Positions 9,948 to 19,390 of a DNA stretch of 64,000 nt are shown piece after piece (position 1 is the stretch's first letter; each line of letters starts with the position of its first letter). Both the position numbers and the translations under genes were made by a program. This DNA comes from Cytophagaceae bacterium (GTDB taxonomy: Bacteria; Bacteroidota; Bacteroidia; Cytophagales; Cytophagaceae). The stretch lies in NCBI GenBank assembly GCA_025054875.1, contig JANWYS010000002.1, forward strand, positions 1 to 64,000. The letters run 5' to 3'. The notes below the pieces were generated by a model. That model searched no databases. It was not told the origin of the DNA and saw nothing but the letters and a program-made list of their open reading frames with translations.

Positions 9948-10844
9948 TTAGGACAAAAAGCCACGTTGGCCCTGAAGTCCTCCGGTATGCAATGCAACTA
10001 TAATTGAACCTTTAGGGAAAAAATTTTTTTTAATCAAATCATACAATCCATAAAATAACTTACCGGTATACACAGGTTCTAAAGGTATATTGTGTGTGTT
10101 GTAAAATGCCTTTATAAAATCATTTAACTCCTGAGTGGCTTTGGCGTATCCCCCGAAATGATAGTCGTATAAACAGTGGACATGTTCCATTTTATGTTGG
10201 TTGCCAGTTTTTAACCATACGTGTATGTTGGCTTGTATAAATTCTGCACCTTTGAGCACAGGAAACACTAATAATTTTTCTCTTCCATGCAGCGATGCCG
10301 CAAGGCCTGCAGCTGTAGTTCCAGTGCCGGCTGCACAGCATATGTAATCAAATGAGATACCTATCTCATCCCTTATTTCCGTGCAACCCGCAAAACCTTC
10401 TTTGTTAAATCCCCCTTCCGGTATTAAATAAAAGTTACCAAACTTTTTTTTCAAATCGTCCAGCACAATATCCTTGTCCTTGATGCGATATGTTTTTCTA
10501 TCCATGAAATATAATTCCATTCCCCATTCTGTGACATCTTTCAGTGTGGGATTTAAAATTTTATGTTCCTCACCTCTTATCACTCCTATGGTGCGTAGAT
10601 TAAATAACTTGCCGGCATAGGCCAGCGCATGTATGTGATTTGAATAAGAGCCTCCAAAGGAGAGTATGGTATCATATCCGTTTTTCCTGCAATTGTCTAT
10701 GTTATATTTTAGTTTACGCCATTTATTCCCTGATATCACCGGATGGATGAGATCATCACGCTTCACATAAAGCTGAACACCTGCATGTAGTGTAAACTTG
10801 TCTTTTATTTCCAGAATGGGAGAGGGTAAAACGAAATGATTCAA
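9948..10844 (-). CDS. PLP-dependent ACC deaminase/D-cysteine desulfhydrase-family enzyme
   Basis: 298 residues of the fold II PLP family that includes 1-aminocyclopropane-1-carboxylate deaminase and D-cysteine desulfhydrase. The Schiff-base lysine motif SGNKWRKL lies near residue 40, FGGSYSNH near 65, and the phosphate-binding AAGTGTTAAG near 170. It is short for this family (usually 300-340), ending just after the LHTGGLQG motif. The likely reaction is deamination or desulfhydration of a small amino acid; the substrate cannot be read from sequence. It diverges from the rluD-like gene across 43 bp. Confidence 0.85.
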   Translation of the reverse strand: MNHFVLPSPILEIKDKFTLHAGVQLYVKRDDLIHPVISGNKWRKLKYNIDNCRKNGYDTILSFGGSYSNHIHALAYAGKLFNLRTIGVIRGEEHKILNPTLKDVTEWGMELYFMDRKTYRIKDKDIVLDDLKKKFGNFYLIPEGGFNKEGFAGCTEIRDEIGISFDYICCAAGTGTTAAGLAASLHGREKLLVFPVLKGAEFIQANIHVWLKTGNQHKMEHVHCLYDYHFGGYAKATQELNDFIKAFYNTHNIPLEPVYTGKLFYGLYDLIKKNFFPKGSIIVALHTGGLQGQRGFLS

Positions 10845-10887
10845 CGTAAACTAATGTTTTGTATTTTGCGCTAAATATACTAATTCA

Positions 10888-11916
10888 ATGAATGCACATA
10901 CAGCACAGGAAATAAACGATGATGAGCTTTATGAACACTATCGCATTGAGGTAGACAAAGGACAGAGCCCAATGCGCATAGATAAATTTTTATTATCTCG
11001 TATTGAAAATGCTACACGTACAAAAATACAAAACGCTATTGAAAGCGGAGCAGTAAAGGTAAACGGAAAGGAAACAAAATCGGGGTACAAAATAAAGCCT
11101 GGTGATTTGATCATTATTTCATTACCTCATCCGCCACGTACAGATGTGATTGTGCCGGAAAATATCCCTCTCGACATAATGTATGAAGATGAAGACCTTT
11201 TAGTGGTAAACAAGCCTGCCGGCATGGTAGTACATCCGGCACATGAAAACTGGAGTGGCACACTGGTAAATGCTTTGGTTTATCACTTCAATAATCTACC
11301 CACACATCGTAACGGAGATGGTAAACCCGGCTTGGTTCACCGCATAGATAAAGATACTTCCGGGCTATTGGTGGTAGCTAAAACGGAATTTGCTATGACA
11401 CATCTGGCCAAGCAATTTTTTGAGCATACTATAGAGCGCACATATTACGCCTTAGTCTGGGGTGAACCCGAACCTGCCAAGGGAACCATACGTGAATACA
11501 TAGGACGAAGTATGAAAGACCGCCGCATAATGGCTGTATATAAAGACGGTGAGCACGGTAAATATGCCGTTACTCATTATGAGGTTTTGAAACCTTTGCG
11601 ATATGTATCGTTAGTACAATGCAACCTGGAAACCGGAAGAACACACCAGATACGCATTCACATGAAACACATTGGGCATCCTCTGTTTAATGATGAAGCT
11701 TATGGCGGCAACCAGATATTGAAAGGAACAGTATTTACAAAATACCGTCAATTTGTAGAAAATTGCTTTAAACGCATGCCCAGGCAAGCTCTCCATGCAA
11801 AGACACTTGGATTCATTCACCCCAAAACCAAAAAACAAATGCACTTCGATTGCCCACTTCCATCGGACTTTGCCGAAGTATTGGATAAATGGGAAAAATA
11901 TGTAGTGAATCATTAG
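10888..11916 (+). CDS. rluD: RluA/RluD-family 23S rRNA pseudouridine synthase
   Basis: 342 residues. An N-terminal S4 RNA-binding domain (about 29-80, RIDKFLLSRIENATRTKIQ) precedes the catalytic domain with HRIDKDTSGLLV, where Asp154 is the expected nucleophile, and RTHQIRIH near 245. The family isomerises uridines to pseudouridine; by length and S4 domain RluD is the best match, although RluC or a Bacteroidota paralogue is possible. It heads a plus-strand cluster and lies 13 bp before the FAD oxidoreductase, suggesting one transcript. Confidence 0.93.
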   Translation: MNAHTAQEINDDELYEHYRIEVDKGQSPMRIDKFLLSRIENATRTKIQNAIESGAVKVNGKETKSGYKIKPGDLIIISLPHPPRTDVIVPENIPLDIMYEDEDLLVVNKPAGMVVHPAHENWSGTLVNALVYHFNNLPTHRNGDGKPGLVHRIDKDTSGLLVVAKTEFAMTHLAKQFFEHTIERTYYALVWGEPEPAKGTIREYIGRSMKDRRIMAVYKDGEHGKYAVTHYEVLKPLRYVSLVQCNLETGRTHQIRIHMKHIGHPLFNDEAYGGNQILKGTVFTKYRQFVENCFKRMPRQALHAKTLGFIHPKTKKQMHFDCPLPSDFAEVLDKWEKYVVNH

Positions 11917-11929
11917 CGACGCCAGTTCA

Positions 11930-12991
11930 ATGAGAGTAGACTATATCATAGTTGGCCGGGGAATTGCAGGCTCACTTCTCGCTTATCTCCTTCATGAGCA
12001 AGGGAAAAAAATACTGATAGTATCAAACGAAAAATTAAAATCAGCATCGTCTGTGGCAGCAGGGCTATTCAACCCTGTTACCGGAAAACGCATGGTACTC
12101 ACATGGAAAGCCAACATATTATTCCCTTTCCTTCATACTTTTTATACAACCATGCAGAAAAAACTTCACGTAAACTTTTACCATTCAAAAATCATATACA
12201 GGCCATTTGCCAACATTGAAGAACAAAACACATGGATGACACAATCTTCCGATGTCGTGTGGTTGCCCTTCATACACACACCGGTTGATAATCAATTTTA
12301 CTCTGAATATATCCGCAATGAATATGGAGGTTTTGAAACCACGCTATCGGGTTATGTGGATTTGCCCATCATGTTGCAGAGCATCAAAAAATATTTATCT
12401 GAATATTGCCTGGATGCCGATTTTTATTCCGGCCAATTAACTTTATATAAAAACTACTGTGCATGGAACAACGTAGAGTGCGAAAAAATAATTTTTTGTG
12501 AGGGTGCCTATGCTGCGTATACCCCCTACTTTAGCTGGCTTCCATTTGTACCAAGTAAGGGAGAAGTATTAACTGCCCGTATAAATAATTTTTTAGAAAG
12601 TCGTATTTTTAACAAAGGTGTGTTTATCCTACCCTTAGGAAAGGATATGTACAAAATCGGTTCTACGTATGAATGGAGCTTTACGGATGCAGAACCCACA
12701 TCTGCAGCAAAAGAAGAAATCATACGAAAAGCAGAGGCCTTCATAAAACCAGCTGTTGAGGTTATACATCACGAGGCAGGCATACGCCCCACAGTAAAAG
12801 ACCGAAAACCTTTCTTAGGGTTGCATCCAGAATATCCATGTTTGGGTATATTTAATGGATTAGGCACTAAAGGTGTGAGCATTGCTCCTTACTACGCCCA
12901 TGTATTTTGCGACTTTTTACTAAAACATAAAAATATACCCGCTGAGGTGAATATTCAACGTTATTATTCGTTATATTCAGGCTCTGATTGA
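11930..12991 (+). CDS. FAD-dependent oxidoreductase (DAO family)
   Basis: 353 residues. A Rossmann dinucleotide motif opens the protein (YIIVGRGIAGSLLAYLLHEQ, residues 4-23), with SVAAGLFNPVTGKR near 42 typical of glycine/D-amino-acid oxidase-like proteins, and a C-terminal HEAGIRPTVKDRKPFLG segment that closes the FAD site. Substrate unknown. The stop TGA at 12989-12991 is six bases before the ATG of the next gene, so translation may be coupled. Bacteroidota commonly carry this short DAO-like enzyme without a known pathway. Confidence 0.88.
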   Translation: MRVDYIIVGRGIAGSLLAYLLHEQGKKILIVSNEKLKSASSVAAGLFNPVTGKRMVLTWKANILFPFLHTFYTTMQKKLHVNFYHSKIIYRPFANIEEQNTWMTQSSDVVWLPFIHTPVDNQFYSEYIRNEYGGFETTLSGYVDLPIMLQSIKKYLSEYCLDADFYSGQLTLYKNYCAWNNVECEKIIFCEGAYAAYTPYFSWLPFVPSKGEVLTARINNFLESRIFNKGVFILPLGKDMYKIGSTYEWSFTDAEPTSAAKEEIIRKAEAFIKPAVEVIHHEAGIRPTVKDRKPFLGLHPEYPCLGIFNGLGTKGVSIAPYYAHVFCDFLLKHKNIPAEVNIQRYYSLYSGSD

Positions 12992-12996
12992 CTAAG

Positions 12997-15900
12997 ATGA
13001 ACGTCTGCAGATTATTATTTTGCTTTCTTACAGCATTTCTTTTCCCCATGCTGGCTTTATGCCAGTCTTCACAAGAGCCTTTTGGCAAAAACCGCATACA
13101 AAAAAAAGCACTGAACTGGAGATACATATCAAGCTACCATTTTGAAGTATACTACTACGGCGATTCTAAAGAACTCGCTACAAAAGCTTTACTCTATGCA
13201 GAAGAAGATGTAGAGCGCATAGCAGAAATAGTCGGCTCCACACTGGCAAAAAAAATTAAAATCATTCTCTACAATTCCGTTACCGATATGCTCCAAAGCA
13301 ACATGGGACTTGGCGATCAAAGTCACTTGCCCGATGGACAAACGGTATTAGTCAAGTCTAATGTTGAAGTCGCTTTCAAAGGCTCACAGCTTCAATTGAT
13401 GAAAGACATCAGTTACGGAATAGCTTACTCATTGATTAACGACATGATGTATGGAGGTTCAGTAAAAGATATTTTACAGAGCTCTTACCTGCTAACCTTG
13501 CCGGAATGGTTTATAAGCGGTGCATCTTCATTTATATCCGAAGACTGGAATCAGGAAATGGACAACTACATGCGAGACTTAGCCATACGTGGTAAACTCA
13601 AAAATCCGGCCACATACAAAGGTAATGATGCCCGCCTGATTGGCCACTCTATATGGAATTATATTGATAAGGTTTACGGCCACACAGATGCCTCTAATGT
13701 GCTCACTCTTACAAGGGTATTTCGCAATGAAGAAGAGAGTATAGAAAATAATTTGAATATCTCATACAAAACTTTTGTACGCAATTGGAAAGCATATTAC
13801 AAGTCTATCAATGCTCCACTTGTCCATTCGCGTCAGACTTACGATTCCTTATTGTTGGTCAGAAAAAACAGAAAAAACATAACTCTTGCGAATATATCGC
13901 TTAGTCCTGATGCCACCATGCTGGCGTATTCACAAAATGTCAATGGTAGATTCAAAATTATCCTGCGCAATTTAAAGAATAATAAACAAAAGGTTCTCTT
14001 TGTATCAGGATACAAAAGAATAGACCAGCAAATTGACGATAACAATCCGAGGATTACGTGGATAGACTCCAAAACTATCGCCTATACTTATACGAAAGTA
14101 CCTTGTCCGGTACTGGTGATAAAGAACATTGAAACAGGTAAAACAGTTAAAAGAAACTTATCAGGATTGCGCCAAATACTCTCTATGAGTGCTTCCTACG
14201 ATGGTAAGTACATCGTTCTGAGCGCCGACAAATCTGGTCAGGCAGACCTGTTTATGCTACCTGTGCAGAGCAGTTCATATACACAACTTACTTATGATTG
14301 GTACGATGATCTGCATCCCTCCTTTGTTGAGAATACTTACAATATTGTTTTTTCCTCCAACAGGCTTGATGATACTTTGTTGACCACTAAAGGCATACCC
14401 GAATTTTCTGACCCTTATGATTTGTATGTGTTTAATACCACAAAAAAAACCATAAAAAAATTTAACCTTCCCTATAACAACACTAATCCCATTTCGGGAG
14501 GAGATAATCGCTATTATTTCTTGTCAGATGCATCGGGAATAGATGAAATAAAAGTTTACTCATCATCCGCTGTCAGCACGAATTCTGTATTGACCACGTT
14601 GTACGACGTTACTGATTTCGATGTCAAAAAGAATAAAATCGTTTACGTATCAACCCGAAAAGGCATACCTCAGTTGTACTCAATTGATCTCTTATCTTAT
14701 AAAAATGAAGAACAAGAGAATGCAATCACTGAGCGCAGGAGATACATAAACTCTGTGTTTGGATTTGATAACAACACAATGAATGAAAAAAAGGATAGCA
14801 TAGAAACCGATATTCGGGTTGAAGATGTAGTGTTTGAGTCGGATTCAATGAAAAAAGCAAACATTCAGGATAAGCCCCTAGTGCCGGATAGATCTGTTGC
14901 TTATAAAGGCCCTTACTCATACCGCTATCCGATAGCTGCAGATATTATCAACTCAAATATATTTTTTGATCAGCTCAGAGGAATCGGGCTGGTTTTGCAG
15001 GGAGGTATATCTGATATGCTGGGCCATCACCGAATGAATGGAGGAGGTTTCCTCTCGTTTGATTTTCGTAGCAACAAATGGTTTGCTGAATATGAATATC
15101 TCGAAAAGAGAATAGATTTTAAGCTGCGATACGACAGGCATAGCCTTAACGCCATAAATGAATACGCATATCATCACTATGTGTACAATGACTTGAGAGG
15201 TAGCATATCTTTTCCTCTTTCAGTATATCAACGTATTTCTCTCTCTCCTTTCATTGCCAACACAAGATTTTCCGAATTGAGTAATTTTTATACCATCACT
15301 CTTCCGGACAAAGTTCGCATATATCCCGGAGCCAAAGTGGAATACGTAATAGACAACACACAAATTACCGGTCCTAACATGATGAAGGGTTTTCGGGCCA
15401 AAGCCTACATAGAGCAATATGGATTAAACGATAAAAACCCTTCGCAATTCAATATAGCCATGGTTGATGTGCGTGCATATATTCCCGTACACAAGGAGAT
15501 AGTCTTTGCTTCCCGTATATCCTACGGGCGATATGGAGGTAATGCCCGCAAAAACTTTCTTCTTGGAGGCATGGACAATTGGTTTTTATCAAACCGTGAA
15601 TTTACCTCCACAATAAACAATCGTCCGTTCAACCCTCTTACTATTGACTATCAAAGAGACAACAGCGACATTTTGTTTTTGCGATTTGCCACCAGCATGC
15701 GTGGTTTTCGCTACAACACGCTCTTCGGCCCTAAATATCTGATGGGCAATTTTGAACTCAGATGGCCTGTAGTACAATATTTCCACAACGGCGTAGTGCG
15801 TTCAAACTTCTTACGCACACTTGAACTGATCGGCTTTACAGATATTGGCACAGCCTACGATGGCAAGAATCCATTCAGTACAGAAAACACACGCAATACA

Positions 15901-16089
15901 CAAAACATCAGCGGCAATCCTTTTACGGCAACAGTTACCAACTATCGTTCGCCGTTCATTTATGGATATGGTTTAGGTGTCAGGTGCTACATTTTGGGCT
16001 ACTACATAAAAACAGATCTGGGCTGGGGATTACAAGATAAAAAAGTACAACCACCTATTCTCTACCTGACGTTTGGTTATGATTTTTAA
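12997..16089 (+). CDS. Outer-membrane protein: degenerate peptidase-MA-like domain, PD40 propeller, beta-barrel
   Basis: About 1030 residues. I choose ATG 12997 (MNVCRLLFCFLTAFLFPMLA, a good signal peptide); a TTG at 12988 is possible. Residues 40-260 resemble the gluzincin-like peptidase MA family (LPEWFISGASSFISEDW), but there is no HExxH and the usual EG after W is SG, so peptidase activity looks lost. Residues 290-590 carry WD40/PD40 propeller blades of the TolB type (SLSPDATMLAYSQN, SASYDGKYIVLSAD). The last 370 residues form a BamA/surface-antigen-like barrel ending in YLTFGYDF with a terminal Phe, as expected for an outer-membrane strand. Function unknown. The downstream hydrolase overlaps its 3' end by 11 bp. 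Confidence 0.8.
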   Translation: MNVCRLLFCFLTAFLFPMLALCQSSQEPFGKNRIQKKALNWRYISSYHFEVYYYGDSKELATKALLYAEEDVERIAEIVGSTLAKKIKIILYNSVTDMLQSNMGLGDQSHLPDGQTVLVKSNVEVAFKGSQLQLMKDISYGIAYSLINDMMYGGSVKDILQSSYLLTLPEWFISGASSFISEDWNQEMDNYMRDLAIRGKLKNPATYKGNDARLIGHSIWNYIDKVYGHTDASNVLTLTRVFRNEEESIENNLNISYKTFVRNWKAYYKSINAPLVHSRQTYDSLLLVRKNRKNITLANISLSPDATMLAYSQNVNGRFKIILRNLKNNKQKVLFVSGYKRIDQQIDDNNPRITWIDSKTIAYTYTKVPCPVLVIKNIETGKTVKRNLSGLRQILSMSASYDGKYIVLSADKSGQADLFMLPVQSSSYTQLTYDWYDDLHPSFVENTYNIVFSSNRLDDTLLTTKGIPEFSDPYDLYVFNTTKKTIKKFNLPYNNTNPISGGDNRYYFLSDASGIDEIKVYSSSAVSTNSVLTTLYDVTDFDVKKNKIVYVSTRKGIPQLYSIDLLSYKNEEQENAITERRRYINSVFGFDNNTMNEKKDSIETDIRVEDVVFESDSMKKANIQDKPLVPDRSVAYKGPYSYRYPIAADIINSNIFFDQLRGIGLVLQGGISDMLGHHRMNGGGFLSFDFRSNKWFAEYEYLEKRIDFKLRYDRHSLNAINEYAYHHYVYNDLRGSISFPLSVYQRISLSPFIANTRFSELSNFYTITLPDKVRIYPGAKVEYVIDNTQITGPNMMKGFRAKAYIEQYGLNDKNPSQFNIAMVDVRAYIPVHKEIVFASRISYGRYGGNARKNFLLGGMDNWFLSNREFTSTINNRPFNPLTIDYQRDNSDILFLRFATSMRGFRYNTLFGPKYLMGNFELRWPVVQYFHNGVVRSNFLRTLELIGFTDIGTAYDGKNPFSTENTRNTQNISGNPFTATVTNYRSPFIYGYGLGVRCYILGYYIKTDLGWGLQDKKVQPPILYLTFGYDF

Positions 16090-17236
16090 TGACAAATATT
16101 TTCAAGTGTTCCTGATAATAATATGTTTACTGATTACGCTTCATCTTTTATTGGTAATCGTTGATAAAACTTATGTGTATCGCGCCCTATATTACAACTA
16201 CGTTGATACAGACGATTATAAAATTTTTCATAACAAAACTATCGTGCGCAGCCAATACGCCTCTGAATGGACATTATCCGAAGACTACAATCAAAAACAA
16301 TTATCGCCAGCCACAGAAGCTTTATTGGATTCATTGGAAACATTGGCTGTACTGGTGATAAAAAACGACAAACTGTATTTTGAAAAATATTATCAAGGCT
16401 ACAATGAAAACACCCTATCCAATTCTTTTTCCGTAGCAAAAAGTTTTGTATCGGCATTAGTGGGTATAGCTCTTACAGAAGGCAAAATTAAAGGCATAGA
16501 CCAACCTGTATCAGATTATCTGAAAGGATTTGACAGAAACGGTAAAGAAAAGATTACCATTCGTCATTTGCTCACCATGAGTTCCGGACTGAATTGGGAC
16601 GAAACTTACGCTAACCTTTTTTCCATTACCACAGAAGCCTACTATGGCAGAGATTTAGAAAAAATAATACAAAAACTCAAAGTTGTTGAAGAGCCCGGAA
16701 AAATATTTCGATACAAAGGCTGTGATACGCAAATTTTATCTTTTATCATAAAGCAAGCAACTGGTATGAGTGTGGCGGAATATGCTACCGAAAAACTTTG
16801 GAAACCCCTGGGCTGCACCAGCACAGCCCTCTGGAGCATGGACAGAAAAGACGGCAATGAAAAAGCATATTGTTGCATAAATGCCACTGCACGCGACTTT
16901 GCCAGGCTTGCTAAATTATACATGCAAAAAGGTACATGGAACAACGATACCATCATAGCTCCTTCTTATATTGAATCATCTTTATCGCCCATCCTGCTCA
17001 AAGACGGCGAGTCCGGGGGTGACTCGCCGGTTGATTACTACGGCTATCAATGGTGGTTGCTTCCCGGCTACAAGGGATCTAATATTTTTTATGCACGAGG
17101 CATACTTGGCCAATACATTATTGCCATACCTGAACAGAAAAAAATTATTGTAAGACTCGGAAAAAAAAGAGGCCCTAAAATTGGGCATCACTACAAAGAA
17201 ATGCTCACGCTTATTGACGAATGTTATGCATGGTAG
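16079..17236 (+). CDS. Membrane-anchored serine hydrolase, class C beta-lactamase fold
   Basis: 385 residues starting at ATG 16079, inside the 3' end of the preceding gene; a TTG two codons earlier is unlikely. Residues 8-27 are an uncleaved membrane anchor. SVAK at 118-121 supplies the acylated Ser118 and Lys121. RYKGCDTQ (near 215) is the tyrosine motif region and ARGILGQYI near 340 the third motif. The fold covers beta-lactamases, DD-peptidases and esterases; most such chromosomal proteins in this phylum are esterases or peptidases of unknown substrate. The overlap suggests co-expression with the barrel protein. Confidence 0.85.
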   Translation: MIFNDKYFQVFLIIICLLITLHLLLVIVDKTYVYRALYYNYVDTDDYKIFHNKTIVRSQYASEWTLSEDYNQKQLSPATEALLDSLETLAVLVIKNDKLYFEKYYQGYNENTLSNSFSVAKSFVSALVGIALTEGKIKGIDQPVSDYLKGFDRNGKEKITIRHLLTMSSGLNWDETYANLFSITTEAYYGRDLEKIIQKLKVVEEPGKIFRYKGCDTQILSFIIKQATGMSVAEYATEKLWKPLGCTSTALWSMDRKDGNEKAYCCINATARDFARLAKLYMQKGTWNNDTIIAPSYIESSLSPILLKDGESGGDSPVDYYGYQWWLLPGYKGSNIFYARGILGQYIIAIPEQKKIIVRLGKKRGPKIGHHYKEMLTLIDECYAW

Positions 17237-17407
17237 AAAAAGATGCTCCTGTTTAACATAGGAGAAATGTCGCTGTGAGTTTCAAAAAGTTGTTTCTAAT
17301 TCATAACATTAGAAAGATGAGTTACCCGCAATCCCACACACAATGTATCTGCATTGCTTTGCAGGTGAAAAATTTTCCTGTTGTATCAAATACAATTAAT
17401 CCGGATT

Positions 17408-17760
17408 ATGCATTAGCGAAGGTAGTATTTCCAAAAGTGTAATGAAGTTTTTTTTTGTTGGGCGCGCCCCTGTGGGGCCGGGCTGTCCGCCACTCCGCTG
17501 TCGCTGCGGTGCTCCGCTAAAGCTCCGCACTGGCCTTGCAGGCCATGGCTACCATCCCTCGCGCAGGCTACACCGAACTCTTTCTGTTCTATGTGTGATT
17601 GCCGGACTCTTTTCATACCACAGGTAAATTCATTTTATGCATCAGTCAGGCAGAAGGCGTTGTGTGGATGTGTGAGCGCATGTGAAGCTGCTTTACTCAA
17701 AGATAGGGGTTTGTGAAATGGGGCAAGGGAGATGCACTTTTTGGGGAAAGTGTCTTTGAA
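17408..17760 (+). repeat. Long repeat unit, copy 1
   Basis: Starts near GCATTAG, runs through a T-tract, the 108-bp GC-rich core and a tail with ATTTTATGCATCAG, CGCATGTGAAGCTG and CTCAAAGATA. The same order and orientation occurs at 41638-41975, so these are direct repeats about 24 kb apart. The distal tail alone recurs at 19228-19325. Confidence 0.75.
17460..17567 (+). repeat. 108-bp GC-rich repeat core, copy 1
   Basis: Begins with the palindrome GGGCGCGCCC and ends CATCCCTCGCGCAGG. It contains nested hairpins: GCCCC-TGT-GGGGC, CCGC/GCGG, and GGCCT-TGC-AGGCC. It is strikingly GC-rich against AT-rich flanks and follows a T-tract. Copies of identical length lie at 20965-21072 (inverted) and 41667-41774. 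Confidence 0.9.
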
Positions 17761-17782
17761 ATTCTTCCATTGTTGTCTTTTC

Positions 17783-18295
17783 TTAAATCCGAACTAAAAG
17801 CCCTTTTACATCTGCTATATTTACAGTTATTGAGACCTTACATTTGCCTGATCGTTTGTAAACCATCACCTCTAAAGTTAGAGTAGCTTCATCTATAGAT
17901 ACCAAATACATTTCCCTTATATAGGCCCTTTCATATTCAACGTTCCCAACTTTTTCTAAAGTCTGTTCTACCAATACTCCATGGTCTACGTACAATTTCC
18001 AACTTTCCTTAAACTGTGCTTTTTCTCCAGATAAGACAAGGCTAATTGTATCTTCTATGGAAAGTAATTTTCTGACAGCTAATACATTTACTTCGTCATT
18101 TATAGCGTCTGTAGCTGACGTCTTAAAATCAATCCTTACTTCTTTTCCGATTAATTCAGGACTTAAATAAGCTCTTGGGATATACCCTATATCCCAAGAG
18201 CCTTGAGCCAAAGTATTCGTAGAACCAATTATCAAAAATAGGATTAGCACAATCGAAGTGTGTATAGTATCTATAAAATATGCTTTTGTAATCAT
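17783..18295 (-). CDS. Putative immunity protein for the broken Rhs toxin tip
   Basis: 170 residues, no recognised family. Residues 8-32 are a signal-peptide-like hydrophobic segment (IVLILFLIIGSTNTLAQ), so the mature protein would be exported; the rest looks like mixed beta strands. Its ATG overlaps the TGA of the upstream Rhs remnant as ATGA, the arrangement usual for toxin/immunity pairs, and it lies directly behind the toxin C-terminus. I infer an immunity role from position only. It is intact while its partner is disrupted, as expected if protection against siblings is retained. Confidence 0.5.
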   Translation of the reverse strand: MITKAYFIDTIHTSIVLILFLIIGSTNTLAQGSWDIGYIPRAYLSPELIGKEVRIDFKTSATDAINDEVNVLAVRKLLSIEDTISLVLSGEKAQFKESWKLYVDHGVLVEQTLEKVGNVEYERAYIREMYLVSIDEATLTLEVMVYKRSGKCKVSITVNIADVKGLLVRI

Positions 18296-19255
18296 CTTGA
18301 AGATTTTTTCTTATTTTTATTACTGTCATGCATTTCCTGATAAACTTTCTGTTCTTGCGGTTCGATATTTTGGTGAGGATCTATTCCCTTATTGGGTTTG
18401 CCTTCTCGCTTATTTTAAGTCTTGAATAAACTCCTTGTCAGTGTTATGATGTGACTTGTACTGAAAAGTATTGGCTACTTCTTGTTCAACAGTTACATCA
18501 AAACCATAGTACTGACCATTTCCTCCCGTTTTCTCTATATTTCCTTTAAAAATGGTTATGGTCGCTTCCTTATATACTCCCTCTTCTCCTTACATATAAG
18601 CGGGTATACCATCAAAATCTCCTTTAATATTATTCCATTTCAAAGCGTTGCCATCTGCATCATGGGCTTGATGTAACCCTAACAATCCATATCCTAACTG
18701 CCCTGGTTTATCATGTACTTCACTTTCAACTTTCACATAGATTTTTGTTTTATTTTGGCTTGCTTCAAATATTTGATTCATTGCTGTTCTACTTCCGGAA
18801 GCATTAACAGTATTGACCAAATATCTTAAATCAGCAGAAGCATTTCGTCCTATTTTAAGTGTTCCATCTTTTCGCTGTTTAAACTTTACAGGTTTGTTAT
18901 TTATCCCAACAAAATATCTGCCATCTGGATCAATGTTTTTGATTGGATTATCTCCTAAAGCTGCGTATGTTGACCATTGAGGAAACTCATGCATTAACGG
19001 ATCCACACTCCACCACCTTCCCAGCCTGCCGTCGTATTCCCAGAACAGCGCAGTAGTGTGTGCAGCGTGCAGTTCGGGCACGCGCTCCTGACCATTAAAC
19101 CCAAACCTATACTCCCCGCTATTATAGCTCCTTCCCGGCACCGCCATGCCGAAAGGATAATAATGCGTGTAGCTCTCCGTGTACGCGTGGTAGCCGGTGA
19201 TAACGCTGCTGCTGGTGGTGGGTTTTATGCGGATGCGTGCGCATGTGAAGCTGAT
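18292..19255 (-). pseudogene. Orphan Rhs C-terminal tip: core fragment plus toxin domain, disrupted
   Basis: The fragment holds the end of an Rhs core (THYYPFGMAVPGRSY, RFGFNGQERV, LGRWWSVDPL, NPIKNIDPDGR) followed by a variable toxin-like domain. The frame opens at 19255 only because it runs into a repeat tail; recognisable Rhs sequence begins near 19210, so the large N-terminal part is absent. An in-frame TAA at 18590-18592 (after GIPAYM) is followed by 60 in-frame codons (GEEGVYKEATITI ... HHNTDKEFIQDLK), another TAA at 18410-18412, and then, after a +1 shift, a plausible tail (REGKPNKGIDPHQN ... KKKSSR) whose TGA overlaps the next ATG. Two lesions make an active toxin unlikely. The toxin class is not identified. 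Confidence 0.8.
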
Positions 19256-19325
19256 TTATTCAAAGATAGGGACTTGTAGCGTGGAGGGCAAGGGAATACG
19301 CACTTTTGAGAGAGTATCCATTGAA
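19228..19325 (+). repeat. Repeat tail abutting the Rhs fragment
   Basis: Shares CGCATGTGAAGCTG, TCAAAGATAGGG, GGCAAGGGA and CACTTTTG in order with the tails of the long repeats at 17408-17760 and 41638-41975, in the same orientation but without the GC-rich core. The Rhs homology breaks at this repeat, marking a recombination junction. Confidence 0.7.
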
Positions 19326-19390
19326 CAAATAACATATTGGTTATTCATTAACCTTGTTTCGAACACCGATCGCACTTCTGTTGCCACACT

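Larger units (their letters stand above)
17237..17782. other. Intergenic region carrying repeat copy 1
   Basis: 546 bp without a credible gene. 17408-17760 is an interspersed repeat with a 108-bp GC-rich core. The first 170 bp show only a small dyad (CTCCT/AGGAG near 17250). Short ORFs in the GC-rich core are by-products of its composition. Confidence 0.6.

Noticed and set aside
18482-18676. 64-residue plus-strand ORF across the Rhs toxin region
   Set aside because: Opposite strand to the Rhs fragment, no domain, and overlaps the lesions of the pseudogene.
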